Assembly: GCF_001507535.1 (NCBI RefSeq) | Contig: NZ_LQBN01000002.1 | Span: 434,001 to 498,000 of the forward strand | DNA: 64,000 nucleotides | Direction: 5' to 3' | Source: Thiomicrospira sp. WB1 | GTDB lineage: Bacteria; Pseudomonadota; Gammaproteobacteria; Thiomicrospirales; Thiomicrospiraceae | Shown here: in pieces, positions 40,532 through 50,212 of the stretch | Numbering within the stretch: position 1 is the stretch's first letter | How the letters are laid out: each line of letters opens with the position of its first letter | Program-made: the position numbers and the translations under genes | Notes under the pieces: generated by a model | What the model saw: the letters and a program-made list of their open reading frames with translations, nothing else | What the model was told of the DNA's origin: nothing | The model's database searches: none

Positions 40532-41257
40532 ATTTTCCGGGGTGGCATTGTGAACCAACGTGCCTTCGTCCTCCCCCTGAACGATTCGGATCACGGCATC
40601 TTGCTTGAACATATCAAACACTCGAATCGGCATGCTGTGTTCACGACACAATACAAACGCCGTCATATCCATCACTTGCAGATTCTGCTCGATCACCTGC
40701 TCATAACTTAATTCGGAATAGCGAGCGGCACTGGGATTTTTAATGGGATCCGCATTGTAAATGCCATCCACTTTTGTTGCCTTGAGCACAATATCCGCAT
40801 CGATTTCAATACCGCGTAACGCCGCAGCGGTATCCGTGGTGAAAAAGGGGCTGCCTGTGCCCGCCGCAAAAATTGCAATATCGCCTTTGGCCAGTGATTT
40901 TTTGACGTGATTGGCATGAAAACCGTGCGAGACGCCCTCAATCGACATGGCAGAGTACACGACCGCGTGCATATCCATGTCCTCAATCACATCACGCAAG
41001 GCCAGTGCATTGATCACTGTGGCCATCATGCCCATTTGATCGCCTGTGGTGCGCTCGATCCCGGCCCCCTGAATCTGGGCCCCGCGAAAGATATTGCCAC
41101 CGCCCACAACCAGGCCGACTTCCACGCCCAAATCATGCAGTGTTTTCACCTCTGCCACCACATTACGCAGTGTCTCGGCATCCAGTCCAAAACTGTTCTG
41201 CCCCATCAGCGCTTCACCGCTGAACTTCAACAGTACCCGTGAATATTTCAGTGCCAT
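40514..41257 (-). CDS. pyrH: UMP kinase
   Basis: Phosphorylates UMP to UDP; a hexameric enzyme of the amino-acid-kinase fold. The 247-residue protein has LLKFSGEALMG, VGGGNIFRGAQI and the KATKVDGIYNADP segment. AAAGGG lies 7 nt before the ATG. The last five codons are duplicated downstream by a 21-bp tandem repeat. A long perfect inverted repeat precedes the gene. Confidence 0.97.
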   Translation of the reverse strand: MALKYSRVLLKFSGEALMGQNSFGLDAETLRNVVAEVKTLHDLGVEVGLVVGGGNIFRGAQIQGAGIERTTGDQMGMMATVINALALRDVIEDMDMHAVVYSAMSIEGVSHGFHANHVKKSLAKGDIAIFAAGTGSPFFTTDTAAALRGIEIDADIVLKATKVDGIYNADPIKNPSAARYSELSYEQVIEQNLQVMDMTAFVLCREHSMPIRVFDMFKQDAVIRIVQGEDEGTLVHNATPENHDDEQ

Positions 41258-41273
41258 GCTTATACCCTTTCAG

Positions 41274-41350
41274 CTTATTTCAAAACAGTGTTCACCGCCT
41301 TGGATGGATAAACAGTCATGCTAGCACACACCACTGTTTTGAAATAAGCG
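41274..41350 (-). promoter_or_regulatory. 18-bp perfect inverted repeat in the pyrH leader
   Basis: GCTTATTTCAAAACAGTG (41274-41291) is repeated inverted as CACTGTTTTGAAATAAGC (41333-41350), enclosing 41 nt. The stem ends 16 nt before the pyrH ATG and just before the ribosome-binding site. It could be an mRNA control element or a 77-bp miniature inverted-repeat element. No target duplication is visible. Confidence 0.75.
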
Positions 41351-41407
41351 CTGCCAACCTCAAAAACACACTTGAGCACAGCCGTCGTTATTCTAAGCAA
41401 TTCCTAC

Positions 41408-41444
41408 AAAAAAGGCCATGATAAACCGCGGCTTATCATGGCCT
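41408..41444 (-). terminator. Rho-independent terminator of rpsB-tsf
   Basis: AGGCCATGATAA (41413-41424) pairs with TTATCATGGCCT (41433-41444) in a 12-bp stem, and A6 at 41408-41413 gives a U-run on the minus-strand transcript, 24 nt after the tsf stop. Confidence 0.9.
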
Positions 41445-41467
41445 CATACGTCATACAAACGCAACGA

Positions 41468-42352
41468 TCAGGACTTAGCTGCTTCCGCTGCTGCGGCAAC
41501 CTCATCCGCAAAGTTCGTTTCTTCGATTTCGATGCCTTCGCCAACTTCAAGGCGCACAAAATCAGAAACCGACGCGTCGGCTGATTTCAACAGCTTCTCA
41601 ACCGTCTGATCCGGGTCTTTGACAAAGGCTTGCCCCATCAGAGTAATTTCCTGCAGGAACTTACGCATGCGCCCTTCAATCATCTTCTCAATGATCTCAG
41701 CCGGCTTACCGGATTCCTGAGCCTGCTCGATCTGGAACTGACGCTCTTTTTCTACCATGTCCGCATCAACGTCATCCGCTGACACCGCTGCCGGCTTGGA
41801 AGCTGCCACATGCATGGCCACGTCACGCAGCAGGTTTTCATCACCTCCTTCCATGGCAACCACTACGCCAATTTTCTCACCGTGCTGATACTGGCCGATC
41901 TGCCCAGTGGTTTCAATGACTTCGGTACGACGCACCGTCATGTTCTCACCAATACGACCCACCAGCTCACGACGACGCTCATCAATGGTCTGACCATTGT
42001 CCAGCTTTTCATTCATCAGCGCATCTACATCCGTGATACCGGTTTTCAGAATCACAGCGGCCACTTCATCCGCAAACCCTTTGAATTCATCGCCTTTGGC
42101 AACAAAATCGGTTTCACAGTTCACTTCCGCAATCGCTGCTTTCTTTTTGTCCTCGGAAATGGCGATGGCCACAACGCCTTCCGCTGCAGTGCGGCCCGCT
42201 TTCTTGTCGGCACCCGCCATGCCTTTTTTGCGCAAAAACTCAACCGCATCGTCCATATTGCCGTCGGTCTCACCTAGCGCTTTTTTACAATCCATCATGC
42301 CCGCGCCCGTCATTTCGCGCAGCTGTTTTACCATCGATGCTGTCACTGCCAT
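41468..42352 (-). CDS. tsf: Elongation factor Ts
   Basis: Nucleotide exchange factor for EF-Tu. The 294-residue protein has the N-terminal MTGAGMMDCKKALGE domain and the conserved NCETDFVAKGDEF core. It is second in rpsB-tsf and followed by a strong terminator. A palindrome copy lies in the short gap after rpsB. Confidence 0.98.
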   Translation of the reverse strand: MAVTASMVKQLREMTGAGMMDCKKALGETDGNMDDAVEFLRKKGMAGADKKAGRTAAEGVVAIAISEDKKKAAIAEVNCETDFVAKGDEFKGFADEVAAVILKTGITDVDALMNEKLDNGQTIDERRRELVGRIGENMTVRRTEVIETTGQIGQYQHGEKIGVVVAMEGGDENLLRDVAMHVAASKPAAVSADDVDADMVEKERQFQIEQAQESGKPAEIIEKMIEGRMRKFLQEITLMGQAFVKDPDQTVEKLLKSADASVSDFVRLEVGEGIEIEETNFADEVAAAAEAAKS

Positions 42353-42396
42353 CTTTTATCAACCTCTTGATTCGTTTGAAATCAGGCCCGGTTTTG

Positions 42397-42408
42397 ACCA
42401 GGCCTGGT
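42397..42408. repeat. Iterated palindrome copy 7 (intergenic, rpsB-tsf)
   Basis: Exact ACCAGGCCTGGT with TTTTG and TAAAA arms (42392-42413), in the 74-nt gap between two co-transcribed genes, where a full terminator would be unexpected. Confidence 0.92.
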
Positions 42409-42426
42409 TAAAATTCATTCGCACGC

Positions 42427-43167
42427 TTACGCTTGAGCGGCTTCGCCTTCTGCGGCATCGGCTTCACCGGCCGGCGCCGTCGTAATGCTGCCCTTGCCTT
42501 CCAGGATCGCGTCCGCAACGGTTGACAGATAGAGCGACACCGCACGTACCGCATCGTCATTGCCAGGAATGACGTAATCGATGTCACCCGGATCGTTATT
42601 GGTATCAACAACGCCTACAACCGGAATGCCCAGTTTCTTCGCTTCGCTCACAGCAATGTTTTCACTGCCGGTGTCGATGACAAAAATCGCATCAGGCATG
42701 GCACGCATGTCCTTAATACCGCCCAAAGACAAGTCCAACTTGTTTTTCTGACGTGTGCGCATCAACGCTTCTTTCTTAGTAATTTTTTCAAACGTCCCGT
42801 CCTGCTCCTGAACTTCGAGGTCTTTCAGGTTCTTGATCGACTGCTTGATGGTTTTGAAGTTGGTCAGCATGCCGCCCAACCAACGATGATTGATGTAAGG
42901 CATGCCACAACGAGCGGCTTCCTGCTTCACCAAATCACTCGCCGCACGCTTGGTACCAACAAACAGAACCGTGCCTTTGTTGGCAGCGATGCCGCTCAAA
43001 AAGTTCAGCGCATCATTAAACAACGGTAGGGTTTTTTCGAGGTTAACAATATGGATTTTGTTACGAGCACCAAAAATGTATTCGCTCATTTTTGGATTCC
43101 AATAACGGGTCTGGTGACCGAAATGGACGCCCGCTTCCAACATTTCACGCATTGTGACTTTAGCCAT
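42427..43167 (-). CDS. rpsB: 30S ribosomal protein S2
   Basis: The start at 43167 gives [27 protein letters not shown], with TGGAG upstream; the open frame extends 28 codons into the structured leader and is not coding. The 246-residue chain is typical up to [18 protein letters not shown], with an Ala/Glu/Gly-rich tail of the kind common in this protein. Confidence 0.98.
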   Translation of the reverse strand: MAKVTMREMLEAGVHFGHQTRYWNPKMSEYIFGARNKIHIVNLEKTLPLFNDALNFLSGIAANKGTVLFVGTKRAASDLVKQEAARCGMPYINHRWLGGMLTNFKTIKQSIKNLKDLEVQEQDGTFEKITKKEALMRTRQKNKLDLSLGGIKDMRAMPDAIFVIDTGSENIAVSEAKKLGIPVVGVVDTNNDPGDIDYVIPGNDDAVRAVSLYLSTVADAILEGKGSITTAPAGEADAAEGEAAQA

Positions 43168-43195
43168 GCTTTTCTCCAGTTTTGGGTTTTGCCTC

Positions 43196-43274
43196 CGCCT
43201 GCCCAGACCACGAACCGACAGTAAACCTCTCTTCGAAGCTTCCGTCGGCACCCCGTGGAATGTGTCGGCAGGCG
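43196..43274 (-). promoter_or_regulatory. Structured rpsB leader (candidate S2 autoregulatory RNA)
   Basis: Three nested pairings are visible: CGCCTGCC/GGCAGGCG (43196-43203 with 43267-43274), CCACG/CGTGG (43208-43212 with 43254-43258) and CCGAC/GTCGG (43215-43219 with 43244-43248). The element ends about 28 nt before the rpsB start. An S2-binding leader is known in gammaproteobacteria; identity here is inferred from position and structure. Confidence 0.65.
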
Positions 43275-43340
43275 TGTGGATTATTTGTTAAAATGCTTTT
43301 TTTCAGCCACCGGAAAGGTGATCTGTCAAAAAGCGACGCA

Positions 43341-43369
43341 TTTATACCACAAAGCGCTTCACAGCGCAA
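43341..43369 (-). promoter_or_regulatory. Sigma-70-like promoter for rpsB-tsf
   Basis: On the minus strand TTGCGC (43369-43364) and TATAAA (43346-43341) are spaced by 17 nt, giving a leader of about 165 nt that includes the nested stems. A TTGACA at 43329-43324 lacks a matching -10. Confidence 0.65.
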
Positions 43370-43418
43370 CGAAAAACCCGATTCACCCTAAAAACAGGAC
43401 CGTTTTTTCTTTAGCATT

Positions 43419-44222
43419 ATGGCCATCATCATCAAAACTCAAAACGATCTCGAAAAGTTGCGCATCGCCGGACAACTCGCGGCCGATGTTCTGGTTCAGA
43501 TTGCGCCTTACGTCAAAGCCGGTGTCACCACAGGTGAGCTGAATGCCCGCATGGCCGAGCACATGGCGAACCAGGGCACGCAGTCAGCGACACTCGGCTA
43601 TCATGGCTTTCCCGCGGAAAGCTGTATTTCGGTGAATGATGTGGTGTGCCATGGCATCCCGGATGACGATAAAAAACTGAAAAACGGCGACATTGTGAAC
43701 ATTGACGTCACCGTGATCAAAGACGGCTATCACGGCGACAACAGCATGATGTTCGAGGTTGGCAAGGTCAAACCCTTTGCCAAACGTCTCTGCCGGGTCG
43801 CACACGAGTGCCTATGGCTGGGAATCGAGGCCGTCAAGCCCGGCGCCACACTGTATGACATCGCCGAAGCCATTGAAACCCATGCCCACTGCAATGACTT
43901 TTCCGTGGTGGAAGAATATTGCGGGCATGGCATTGGCCAGTCCTTTCACGAAGAGCCACAAGTGGTGCATTGCACACAACCGGACCTCAAAAATACCGTT
44001 TTGCGCGAAGGCATGGTGTTCACCGTCGAACCCATGATCAACCAAGGGGGGGCGGCCGTCAAAACCCTTGGACCTAATAAAAAACATCCGGACAACACAA
44101 TTTTCCCGGTCAAAACCGTGGACCGTAAGCTGTCTGCCCAATGGGAACACACCATCGCCGTCACCGCCGACGGCTACGAAGTGCTCACACTGCGCCCGGG
44201 AGAAACACCGGTTCTACCTTGA
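43419..44222 (+). CDS. map: Type I methionine aminopeptidase
   Basis: Removes the initiator methionine from new proteins. The 267-residue enzyme carries the metal ligands in VNIDVTVIKDGYHGDNS (two Asp), GHGIGQSFHEEP (His) and the two Glu of FTVEPMI and WEHTIAVT. It is divergent from rpsB, the classical arrangement, and leads into glnD. There is no strong ribosome-binding site just before the ATG. Confidence 0.97.
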   Translation: MAIIIKTQNDLEKLRIAGQLAADVLVQIAPYVKAGVTTGELNARMAEHMANQGTQSATLGYHGFPAESCISVNDVVCHGIPDDDKKLKNGDIVNIDVTVIKDGYHGDNSMMFEVGKVKPFAKRLCRVAHECLWLGIEAVKPGATLYDIAEAIETHAHCNDFSVVEEYCGHGIGQSFHEEPQVVHCTQPDLKNTVLREGMVFTVEPMINQGGAAVKTLGPNKKHPDNTIFPVKTVDRKLSAQWEHTIAVTADGYEVLTLRPGETPVLP

Positions 44223-44300
44223 AGCCTGCATTAAAAGCAGGGCAAAACAGATCGGTTCCCAAGGCGTTGAGCCTCTCCCTTGCCGCAAAAGGTTTTTTGC

Positions 44301-46973
44301 ATGAGCGACTCCAATCCAGCGCGAAATTTTTACCACTCCCTCAACCAGCAATCACGGCGCGACTCGCTCAGCGCAGGACGCCATCTGCTCAAAGAGTTCA
44401 ACCAGCAGCAGTTTGTGCAATTCGATCAGGGTCAACCCATTGAAACCCTGATCAAAGAGCGCACGTCTTTCATTGACCAGATGCTCAAAAAAATCTGGGG
44501 ACATTTTTTTCCGCAAGACCCGGATCAATCTGACCTGTCTCTGATTGCCGTCGGCGGCTATGGGCGCGGTGAGCTTCAACCCTATTCCGACATTGACTTA
44601 TTAATCCTGGGAGAAAACAAAGATAAACACACCGAAACCATCAGCGAGTTCATCACTTATCTCTGGGATTTGGGGTTTGAAGTCGGCCATGCCGTGCGTG
44701 ATCTGGAAGAATGCATTGAAGCGGGCAAAGCCGATGTGACCACGGCCACCAACTTGCTGGAAGCACGCTGGCTGAGCGGCAACTATGAAGCCTTTATTTC
44801 ACTGCAGAACCTGTTCAATTTGAAACAATTCTGGCCCAGCCAAGCGTTCTTCCAGGCCAAGCTTGCCGAGCAGGCACAACGGCATAAACGCTACCACAAC
44901 ACGCTCAACCAGCTGGAACCCAACATCAAAGAAAGTCCGGGCGGCTTGCGCGACATTCAAACCATTCTTTGGGTGGCAAAGCGCCATTTCGGAGCCAGCT
45001 CCATTGAAGAACTGATGCAGCACAACTTCATCACGCTCAATGAATACAAGGAGATTCGTGCCGCCTACCTGTACCTGAATCGCATCCGTTTTGCCCTGCA
45101 CCGACTGCGACAGCGCCACGAAGACCGTCTACTGTTTGATAACCAACAGAGTCTGGCTGCAAGCATGACTGACACACCCACCGACGATATTTCCAAATCG
45201 GTGGAAGCCTTCATGAAGCCCTACTATCAGAACGTCCACGTGGTGGCGCGCCTGAACGAAATTCTGTTGCAGCATTTCCGCGAAGAGATTTTCGATACCG
45301 GTGAGGAGCGCATTGAACAAATCAACCCACGCTTTCGTCTGGTGGACGATTATCTGGATGTCATTCGCCCTAATCTGTTCGAAAAAAACCCGACCGCTTT
45401 GCTCGAAATCTTCATCATCCTGGAAAACTATGACCATCTGGTGCAAGGCATCCGCTCACGCACCATTCGCCTGATTCGGGACAATCTTCACCGCATTGAC
45501 GACCAGTTCCGGGCCGATCCGATCAACAAAGCGCTTTTCATGGAGATTTTCCGCCAACCCAAAGGCGTCAATGCCGCGCTTAGCCGCATGTATTTTTACG
45601 GCATTCTGGCCGCCTACCTGCCAGCCTTTGCGCGCATTACAGGCTTGATGCAATTCAACATCTTTCATGCCTACACGGTGGACGAGCACACCATGCTGGT
45701 CATCCGTAACCTTCGACGTTTTTATCTGGACGATTATGCCTATGAGTTTCCCACCGCGCACCAGGTAGCCAAACAAATCTGTAAACCCGAAATTCTTCTG
45801 CTGGCCGGTTTGTTTCATGACATTGCCAAAGGGCAAAAAGGTGACCACGAAAAGCTGGGTGCCATCGATGCCAAGGAGTTCAGTTTCCGCCACAATCTTA
45901 ACCAGCGGGATGCGCACCTTCTGAGCTGGCTGGTCCGACACCACCTGGATTTCTCGTACGTCGCTCAGAAAAAAGATTTGTCCGACCCGGAAATCATCGC
46001 TCAGTTCGCCGCCAAAATGGGCACACAGGAACGCCTGGACAACCTGTATCTGTTGACCCTGGCCGATGTCCGTGCCACGTCGGACGAGGTCTGGAACGAT
46101 TGGAAAAACCAGCTGTTTCTGCAGCTGTATCACAGCACCACCCAGGCACTGGATGCCTCCCAGACGCTGCCACAGGACCGGGCTAAACAGGCGATTTTTC
46201 ACAAAGAAAAGGCCAGCGAGCTGCTCAAACAATACGGCCTGGGCTCAGCCGCTTTTCAACCTTTCTGGAAAACATTCGAGCAGACCGACTTTTTCAGCCG
46301 TCAGACCCCTTCGGAAATTGCCCGGATCACGCGGAATCTCTACCAATGTGATCCCGATGAAATCAATCTGCGTCTGCAAAGCCGAACCAATCGTGGCGCC
46401 ACCGAACTCATCATTTATATGCATGATCGCGAATACCTTTTTTCACAGTTCACACAGGCGCTGGACCACTTCAACCTTAACATCGTGGAAGCCAAAATCT
46501 ATTCGGGCGAAAACGACATGACATTGGTCATTATTTACCTGCTTGACCATGATCATTGCCCGATTACCGATGGCAACACGCTCGAGCGCACCCAAACCGC
46601 CCTACTGAGTGAACTTGAGCATCCCCCACAAGACCGGCCGGTCACGCATGCCCCGCCGCCACGGCGCATTCGCGTATTCGAAACACCGACCGAAATCCAT
46701 TTTCATGCGATCAATGATGAATTAACCGAATTGAGCCTGACCACCAAAGACATCCCCGGTCTGCTGGCCAAAATCGGACAAGGCTTCAAACAGTGCCAAA
46801 TCAAGGTGCATGACGCCAAAATCAACACCATTGGTGAGCGGGCCGAAGATGTGTTTCAGATCAGCACGCTCAGCGACGATGGCCTCACCCGCTCTGAGAG
46901 CAAAGAGCGACTGGCTCAGACGTTACTTGATTTGATCGAGCCCTCGGCCAATCGCGATGAATCCGTCGGTTGA
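44301..46973 (+). CDS. glnD: Bifunctional PII uridylyltransferase/uridylyl-removing enzyme
   Basis: Senses glutamine and modifies PII signal proteins. The start at 44301 has AAAGG 8 nt upstream and gives an 890-residue protein of family length. In order: nucleotidyltransferase with GGYGRGELQPYSDIDLLIL, helical linker, HD domain (LLAGLFHDIAKGQKGDHEKLG) for UMP removal, and two C-terminal ACT domains (LIIYMHDREYLFSQ; LSLTTKDIPGLLAKIG). Its last 58 nt overlap the convergent VOC gene. Confidence 0.97.
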   Translation: MSDSNPARNFYHSLNQQSRRDSLSAGRHLLKEFNQQQFVQFDQGQPIETLIKERTSFIDQMLKKIWGHFFPQDPDQSDLSLIAVGGYGRGELQPYSDIDLLILGENKDKHTETISEFITYLWDLGFEVGHAVRDLEECIEAGKADVTTATNLLEARWLSGNYEAFISLQNLFNLKQFWPSQAFFQAKLAEQAQRHKRYHNTLNQLEPNIKESPGGLRDIQTILWVAKRHFGASSIEELMQHNFITLNEYKEIRAAYLYLNRIRFALHRLRQRHEDRLLFDNQQSLAASMTDTPTDDISKSVEAFMKPYYQNVHVVARLNEILLQHFREEIFDTGEERIEQINPRFRLVDDYLDVIRPNLFEKNPTALLEIFIILENYDHLVQGIRSRTIRLIRDNLHRIDDQFRADPINKALFMEIFRQPKGVNAALSRMYFYGILAAYLPAFARITGLMQFNIFHAYTVDEHTMLVIRNLRRFYLDDYAYEFPTAHQVAKQICKPEILLLAGLFHDIAKGQKGDHEKLGAIDAKEFSFRHNLNQRDAHLLSWLVRHHLDFSYVAQKKDLSDPEIIAQFAAKMGTQERLDNLYLLTLADVRATSDEVWNDWKNQLFLQLYHSTTQALDASQTLPQDRAKQAIFHKEKASELLKQYGLGSAAFQPFWKTFEQTDFFSRQTPSEIARITRNLYQCDPDEINLRLQSRTNRGATELIIYMHDREYLFSQFTQALDHFNLNIVEAKIYSGENDMTLVIIYLLDHDHCPITDGNTLERTQTALLSELEHPPQDRPVTHAPPPRRIRVFETPTEIHFHAINDELTELSLTTKDIPGLLAKIGQGFKQCQIKVHDAKINTIGERAEDVFQISTLSDDGLTRSESKERLAQTLLDLIEPSANRDESVG

Positions 46974-47350
46974 AAAAACTCCAGCGCATGATGATCCGGA
47001 TCCCGGCAAAACAGGGCCGCACGGCCGGAACGACTTTGCGTGTAACGAACCCCCGCTTTGTCCAGGCGCTGTCGAACCGCGTCTAAATCAGACACCTGCA
47101 ACGCCATATGCTGATCACGCCCGCCATGCTCGGGCAAGGTTTTCGGACTGACCGCAGACCGTGGATCCGGTAACACCAACAGATGAAGCGCCTGACCTTT
47201 CTCACCCAGCGCCAACCAGGCACCGGGAAAACCCAGGTCGGGCCGAGCTAACCGAGGCAGTTGCAACACCCCTTCATAAAAATGCAATGACCGCGCCAAA
47301 TCCGAAACCAAAAAACTGACGTGATCCACGCCAACAATGCCGTTACCCAT
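46916..47350 (-). CDS. VOC family protein (glyoxalase/bleomycin-resistance fold)
   Basis: A 144-residue protein with paired beta-alpha-beta-beta-beta modules: VDHVSFLVSDLARSLHFYEGVLQL and MALQVSDLDAVRQRLDKAGV, ending FCRDPDHHALEFFQP. Metal-ligand candidates are His in VDHVSF, His in QHMALQV and Glu in LEFF. Substrate is unknown. Start at 47350 has AAGGA 8 nt upstream; an ATG at 47374 is possible. The 3' end runs 58 nt antisense into glnD. Confidence 0.85.
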   Translation of the reverse strand: MGNGIVGVDHVSFLVSDLARSLHFYEGVLQLPRLARPDLGFPGAWLALGEKGQALHLLVLPDPRSAVSPKTLPEHGGRDQHMALQVSDLDAVRQRLDKAGVRYTQSRSGRAALFCRDPDHHALEFFQPTDSSRLAEGSIKSSNV

Positions 47351-47411
47351 AATCGTTTTCCTTTTTCCATTCAAATTTCGCTTTTGGCATTCGTGCTTCC
47401 AGCCAGGATAA

Positions 47412-47420
47412 TGCTATAAT
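47412..47420 (+). promoter_or_regulatory. Extended -10 promoter for dapD
   Basis: TGCTATAAT is an extended -10 with a perfect TATAAT, about 110 nt before dapD. A GCCGGA/TCCGGC stem (47439-47444, 47453-47458) follows in the leader. Confidence 0.6.
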
Positions 47421-47532
47421 TTGCCAAATTTTTAAACCGCCGGACGCTGTTATCCGGCTTCGAGTCGTTTCTTATCGGTCGTCCTGGCCTTGTTCCAGCG
47501 GCGACTGCGTTGAATTAAACACAGGATTTTTC

Positions 47533-48360
47533 ATGTCGGACAAACTTAAAAACATTATCGAAACCGCTTTTGAAAAGCGTGCCGAAATCACGCCAAAAAC
47601 CGTCGACGCCGACACCAAAGCCGCCATCGATGAAGCCATTGGGCTGCTTGACTCGGGTGAAATGCGCGTGGCCGAACAAAAAGGTGTTGGCGACTGGCAG
47701 GTGAATGAATGGTTGAAAAAGGCCGTTCTACTCTCGTTCCGTACCCAGGACAATGTGGTCATGAACAGCTCGGAAACCCGCTATTTTGACAAGGTCCCCT
47801 CCAAATTTGTGGACTGGTCACAAAGTGATTTTGAGCAGGCGGGCATTCGTGTTGTCCCACCAGCGGCTGCACGCCGCGGGTCCTACCTTGCACCCAGCAC
47901 CGTCATGATGCCCTCTTATGTCAACATCGGTGCTTACGTTGATTCCGGCACCATGGTTGACACCTGGGCCACAGTTGGTTCCTGTGCGCAGATCGGTAAA
48001 AACGTCCACCTCTCCGGCGGTGTTGGCATCGGTGGGGTTTTGGAACCGCTGCAGGCAGCCCCCACCGTCATCGAGGACAACTGCTTCATCGGCGCCCGTT
48101 CCGAAGTGGTTGAAGGCGTCATCGTGGAAGAAGGCTCGGTTATCTCCATGGGCGTCTACATCGGCCAATCCACCCGCATTTATGACCGCGAGACTGGTGA
48201 AATTCATTATGGTCGCGTCCCGGCCGGCTCCGTTGTGGTTTCGGGCAACCTTCCTTCCAAAGATGGCACCTACAGCCTGTACTGCGCCGTCATTGTCAAA
48301 AAAGTGGACGCCAAAACCCGTAGCAAAGTGGGCATCAACGAGCTGCTTCGCGACATTTAA
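47533..48360 (+). CDS. dapD: Tetrahydrodipicolinate N-succinyltransferase
   Basis: Commits tetrahydrodipicolinate to the succinylase route to diaminopimelate and lysine. The 275-residue trimeric hexapeptide enzyme shows [48 protein letters not shown] split over successive turns and [28 protein letters not shown]. It is followed by a YffB-like gene and dapE, which completes two steps of the same pathway. Confidence 0.97.
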   Translation: MSDKLKNIIETAFEKRAEITPKTVDADTKAAIDEAIGLLDSGEMRVAEQKGVGDWQVNEWLKKAVLLSFRTQDNVVMNSSETRYFDKVPSKFVDWSQSDFEQAGIRVVPPAAARRGSYLAPSTVMMPSYVNIGAYVDSGTMVDTWATVGSCAQIGKNVHLSGGVGIGGVLEPLQAAPTVIEDNCFIGARSEVVEGVIVEEGSVISMGVYIGQSTRIYDRETGEIHYGRVPAGSVVVSGNLPSKDGTYSLYCAVIVKKVDAKTRSKVGINELLRDI

Positions 48361-48417
48361 TCGATCAACCGGGCTGAGCTTTTCTGTCTCGGCCCCGTAC
48401 TCCGTTGAAGGATTGTT

Positions 48418-48777
48418 ATGACCGTACGTCTGTATGGCCTGAGCAATTGCGACCAGGTCAGAAAAGCGCGAAAGTGGTTGGAAGCTGAAAGCATTGCGTT
48501 CGAATTCGTGGACTTTCGCAAACCGGCGTTTACTCCGGAATCGGTCCAAAACTGGCTGACCCAAGCCCGTCGCGACCAGATCGTCAATCCGGCCAGCAAA
48601 GCCTGGAAACACTTGTCCGAGACGGAACAGTCCGACTTGATGGCAAGCGATGATCAAACCTTTGGTCAAACTTTGCATGCGCAACCTACCCTGATCAAGC
48701 GTCCGGTTCTCGAAACCGATCACTCGTTGATTTTCCGCTTCAATGCAGAGGCCTACACGGGCGCGTTTGCAAAATAA
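48418..48777 (+). CDS. ArsC/Spx-family protein (YffB-like)
   Basis: A 119-residue thioredoxin-fold protein of the arsenate-reductase-related family. [17 protein letters not shown] carries a single Cys in the usual place and TLIKRPVLE is the family loop with Arg. YffB of E. coli also sits directly before dapE, and arsenate reduction has not been established for that group. A 57-nt gap follows dapD. Confidence 0.88.
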   Translation: MTVRLYGLSNCDQVRKARKWLEAESIAFEFVDFRKPAFTPESVQNWLTQARRDQIVNPASKAWKHLSETEQSDLMASDDQTFGQTLHAQPTLIKRPVLETDHSLIFRFNAEAYTGAFAK

Positions 48778-48791
48778 GAGAGACCGATCAC

Positions 48792-49976
48792 ATGTCCCAA
48801 TCCGCATTGTCTGATCACCCGGCTCTGGCACTGGCGCAGCAGTTAATTCAAATTGACTCCGTCACCCCCGATGACAAAGGCGCTCAACCGCTGATTCAAT
48901 CCCAGCTCTCGGAGCTGGGCTTTGCCCCGGAAACACTGGTGTTTGAAGAGGTGACCAACCTGTGGACCCTGCACACAGCTCGAAACGCCACCGAACAGGC
49001 GCCGGTCTTTGTGTTTGCCGGTCACACGGATGTGGTCCCGACCGGCCCGATTGAGGAATGGACACATACCCCCTTCAGCGGTTTGATTGATGAGCAGGGC
49101 TGGTTGCACGGTCGAGGCTCAGCGGACATGAAAAGCTCAATCGCGGCCTTTGTGGTGGCGTGCCGTCGCTTTATTCAGGATTACCCTGATTACCACGGCC
49201 AGATTGCCCTGCTGATCACCAGTGATGAAGAAGGCCCCGCCATTCATGGCACCAAAGCGGTGATTGACACCCTGCAACAACGCGGCCAACGCCTGGATTA
49301 TTGCCTGGTCGGCGAGCCCACTTGCAGCCGCCAACTGGGCGATGTGGTCAAAAACGGCCGACGCGGCTCCATGACAGGCGAGCTTCGTGTCAATGGCATT
49401 CAGGGACACATTGCCTACCCGCACCTGGCTCAAAACCCCGTGCATACGCTCGCGCCCGCCTTGACCGAACTGGTCAACACACAATGGGATCAGGGCAACG
49501 CCAATTTCCCGCCCACCTCTTTTCAGGTCTCCAACCTGCATGCTGGCACGGGTGCGACCAACGTCATTCCCGGTCACTGTGATCTTATGTTTAACTTCCG
49601 GTTCTGCACCGAGCAAACGCCGGAATCGCTTCAAGATCGCGTCTGCCAAATTCTGGACAAACATGGACTGGACTACGAGCTCAAATGGACCGTCTCCGGC
49701 CTGCCGTTTGAAACGCCCGCTGAAGGTGAATTGGTGCAGGCGATTCAGTCCGCCATTCACACGCATACCGGCTTGGCCTCCAAACTCGATACCGGGGGCG
49801 GCACCTCAGACGGTCGCTTCATTGCGCCGACCGGCGCACAGGTGCTCGAATTCGGTCCTTTGAACGCCACCATCCATAAAATCAATGAAAAGGTGGTCGC
49901 CCAAGACATCATCGATCTGACTGAGATATACTACCTGACACTCAAGCACCTTTTCATCAAGGAGCCCGAGCAATGA
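48792..49976 (+). CDS. dapE: Succinyl-diaminopimelate desuccinylase
   Basis: A two-zinc M20 peptidase family enzyme of 394 residues that releases diaminopimelate. The zinc/catalytic motifs [34 protein letters not shown] and LVGEPTCS are intact. The dimerisation domain ([17 protein letters not shown]) is present, and the C-terminal zinc-ligand His lies in NATIHKINE. It follows the YffB-like gene by 14 nt and overlaps the next small gene as ATGA. Confidence 0.96.
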   Translation: MSQSALSDHPALALAQQLIQIDSVTPDDKGAQPLIQSQLSELGFAPETLVFEEVTNLWTLHTARNATEQAPVFVFAGHTDVVPTGPIEEWTHTPFSGLIDEQGWLHGRGSADMKSSIAAFVVACRRFIQDYPDYHGQIALLITSDEEGPAIHGTKAVIDTLQQRGQRLDYCLVGEPTCSRQLGDVVKNGRRGSMTGELRVNGIQGHIAYPHLAQNPVHTLAPALTELVNTQWDQGNANFPPTSFQVSNLHAGTGATNVIPGHCDLMFNFRFCTEQTPESLQDRVCQILDKHGLDYELKWTVSGLPFETPAEGELVQAIQSAIHTHTGLASKLDTGGGTSDGRFIAPTGAQVLEFGPLNATIHKINEKVVAQDIIDLTEIYYLTLKHLFIKEPEQ

Positions 49977-50188
49977 GTACCGTGATTTCAGTCATTCTTC
50001 AGATTCTGGCGGTGGCCATATTGCTGTTTCTGATCTGGCCACACATCAAAAAAGAAAAGTGGAAAGAAAAATTCATTGACAACAAACAGGCCCGATCGGT
50101 TCTGATCGTGTTTGTGCTGGTACTGGTTCTGGTGGTCGGCATTTCCTGGTCAATGGATGCCCTCTTCCCACTGGAACGGCTTGATTGA
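49973..50188 (+). CDS. Small two-span membrane protein of unknown function
   Basis: A 71-residue protein whose ATG overlaps the dapE stop as ATGA, supporting real, coupled translation. It has two hydrophobic segments ([19 protein letters not shown] and [17 protein letters not shown]) joined by a basic loop ([16 protein letters not shown]), so it is probably a hairpin in the inner membrane with a cytoplasmic loop. I do not recognise the family. Confidence 0.7.
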   Translation: MSTVISVILQILAVAILLFLIWPHIKKEKWKEKFIDNKQARSVLIVFVLVLVLVVGISWSMDALFPLERLD

Positions 50189-50212
50189 TTTTATTTATCT
50201 TGGAGGATTTTC

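Noticed and set aside
43324-43329. TTGACA on the minus strand as the rpsB -35
   Set aside because: No -10-like hexamer lies at 16-18 nt; the TTGCGC/TATAAA pair further upstream is better.
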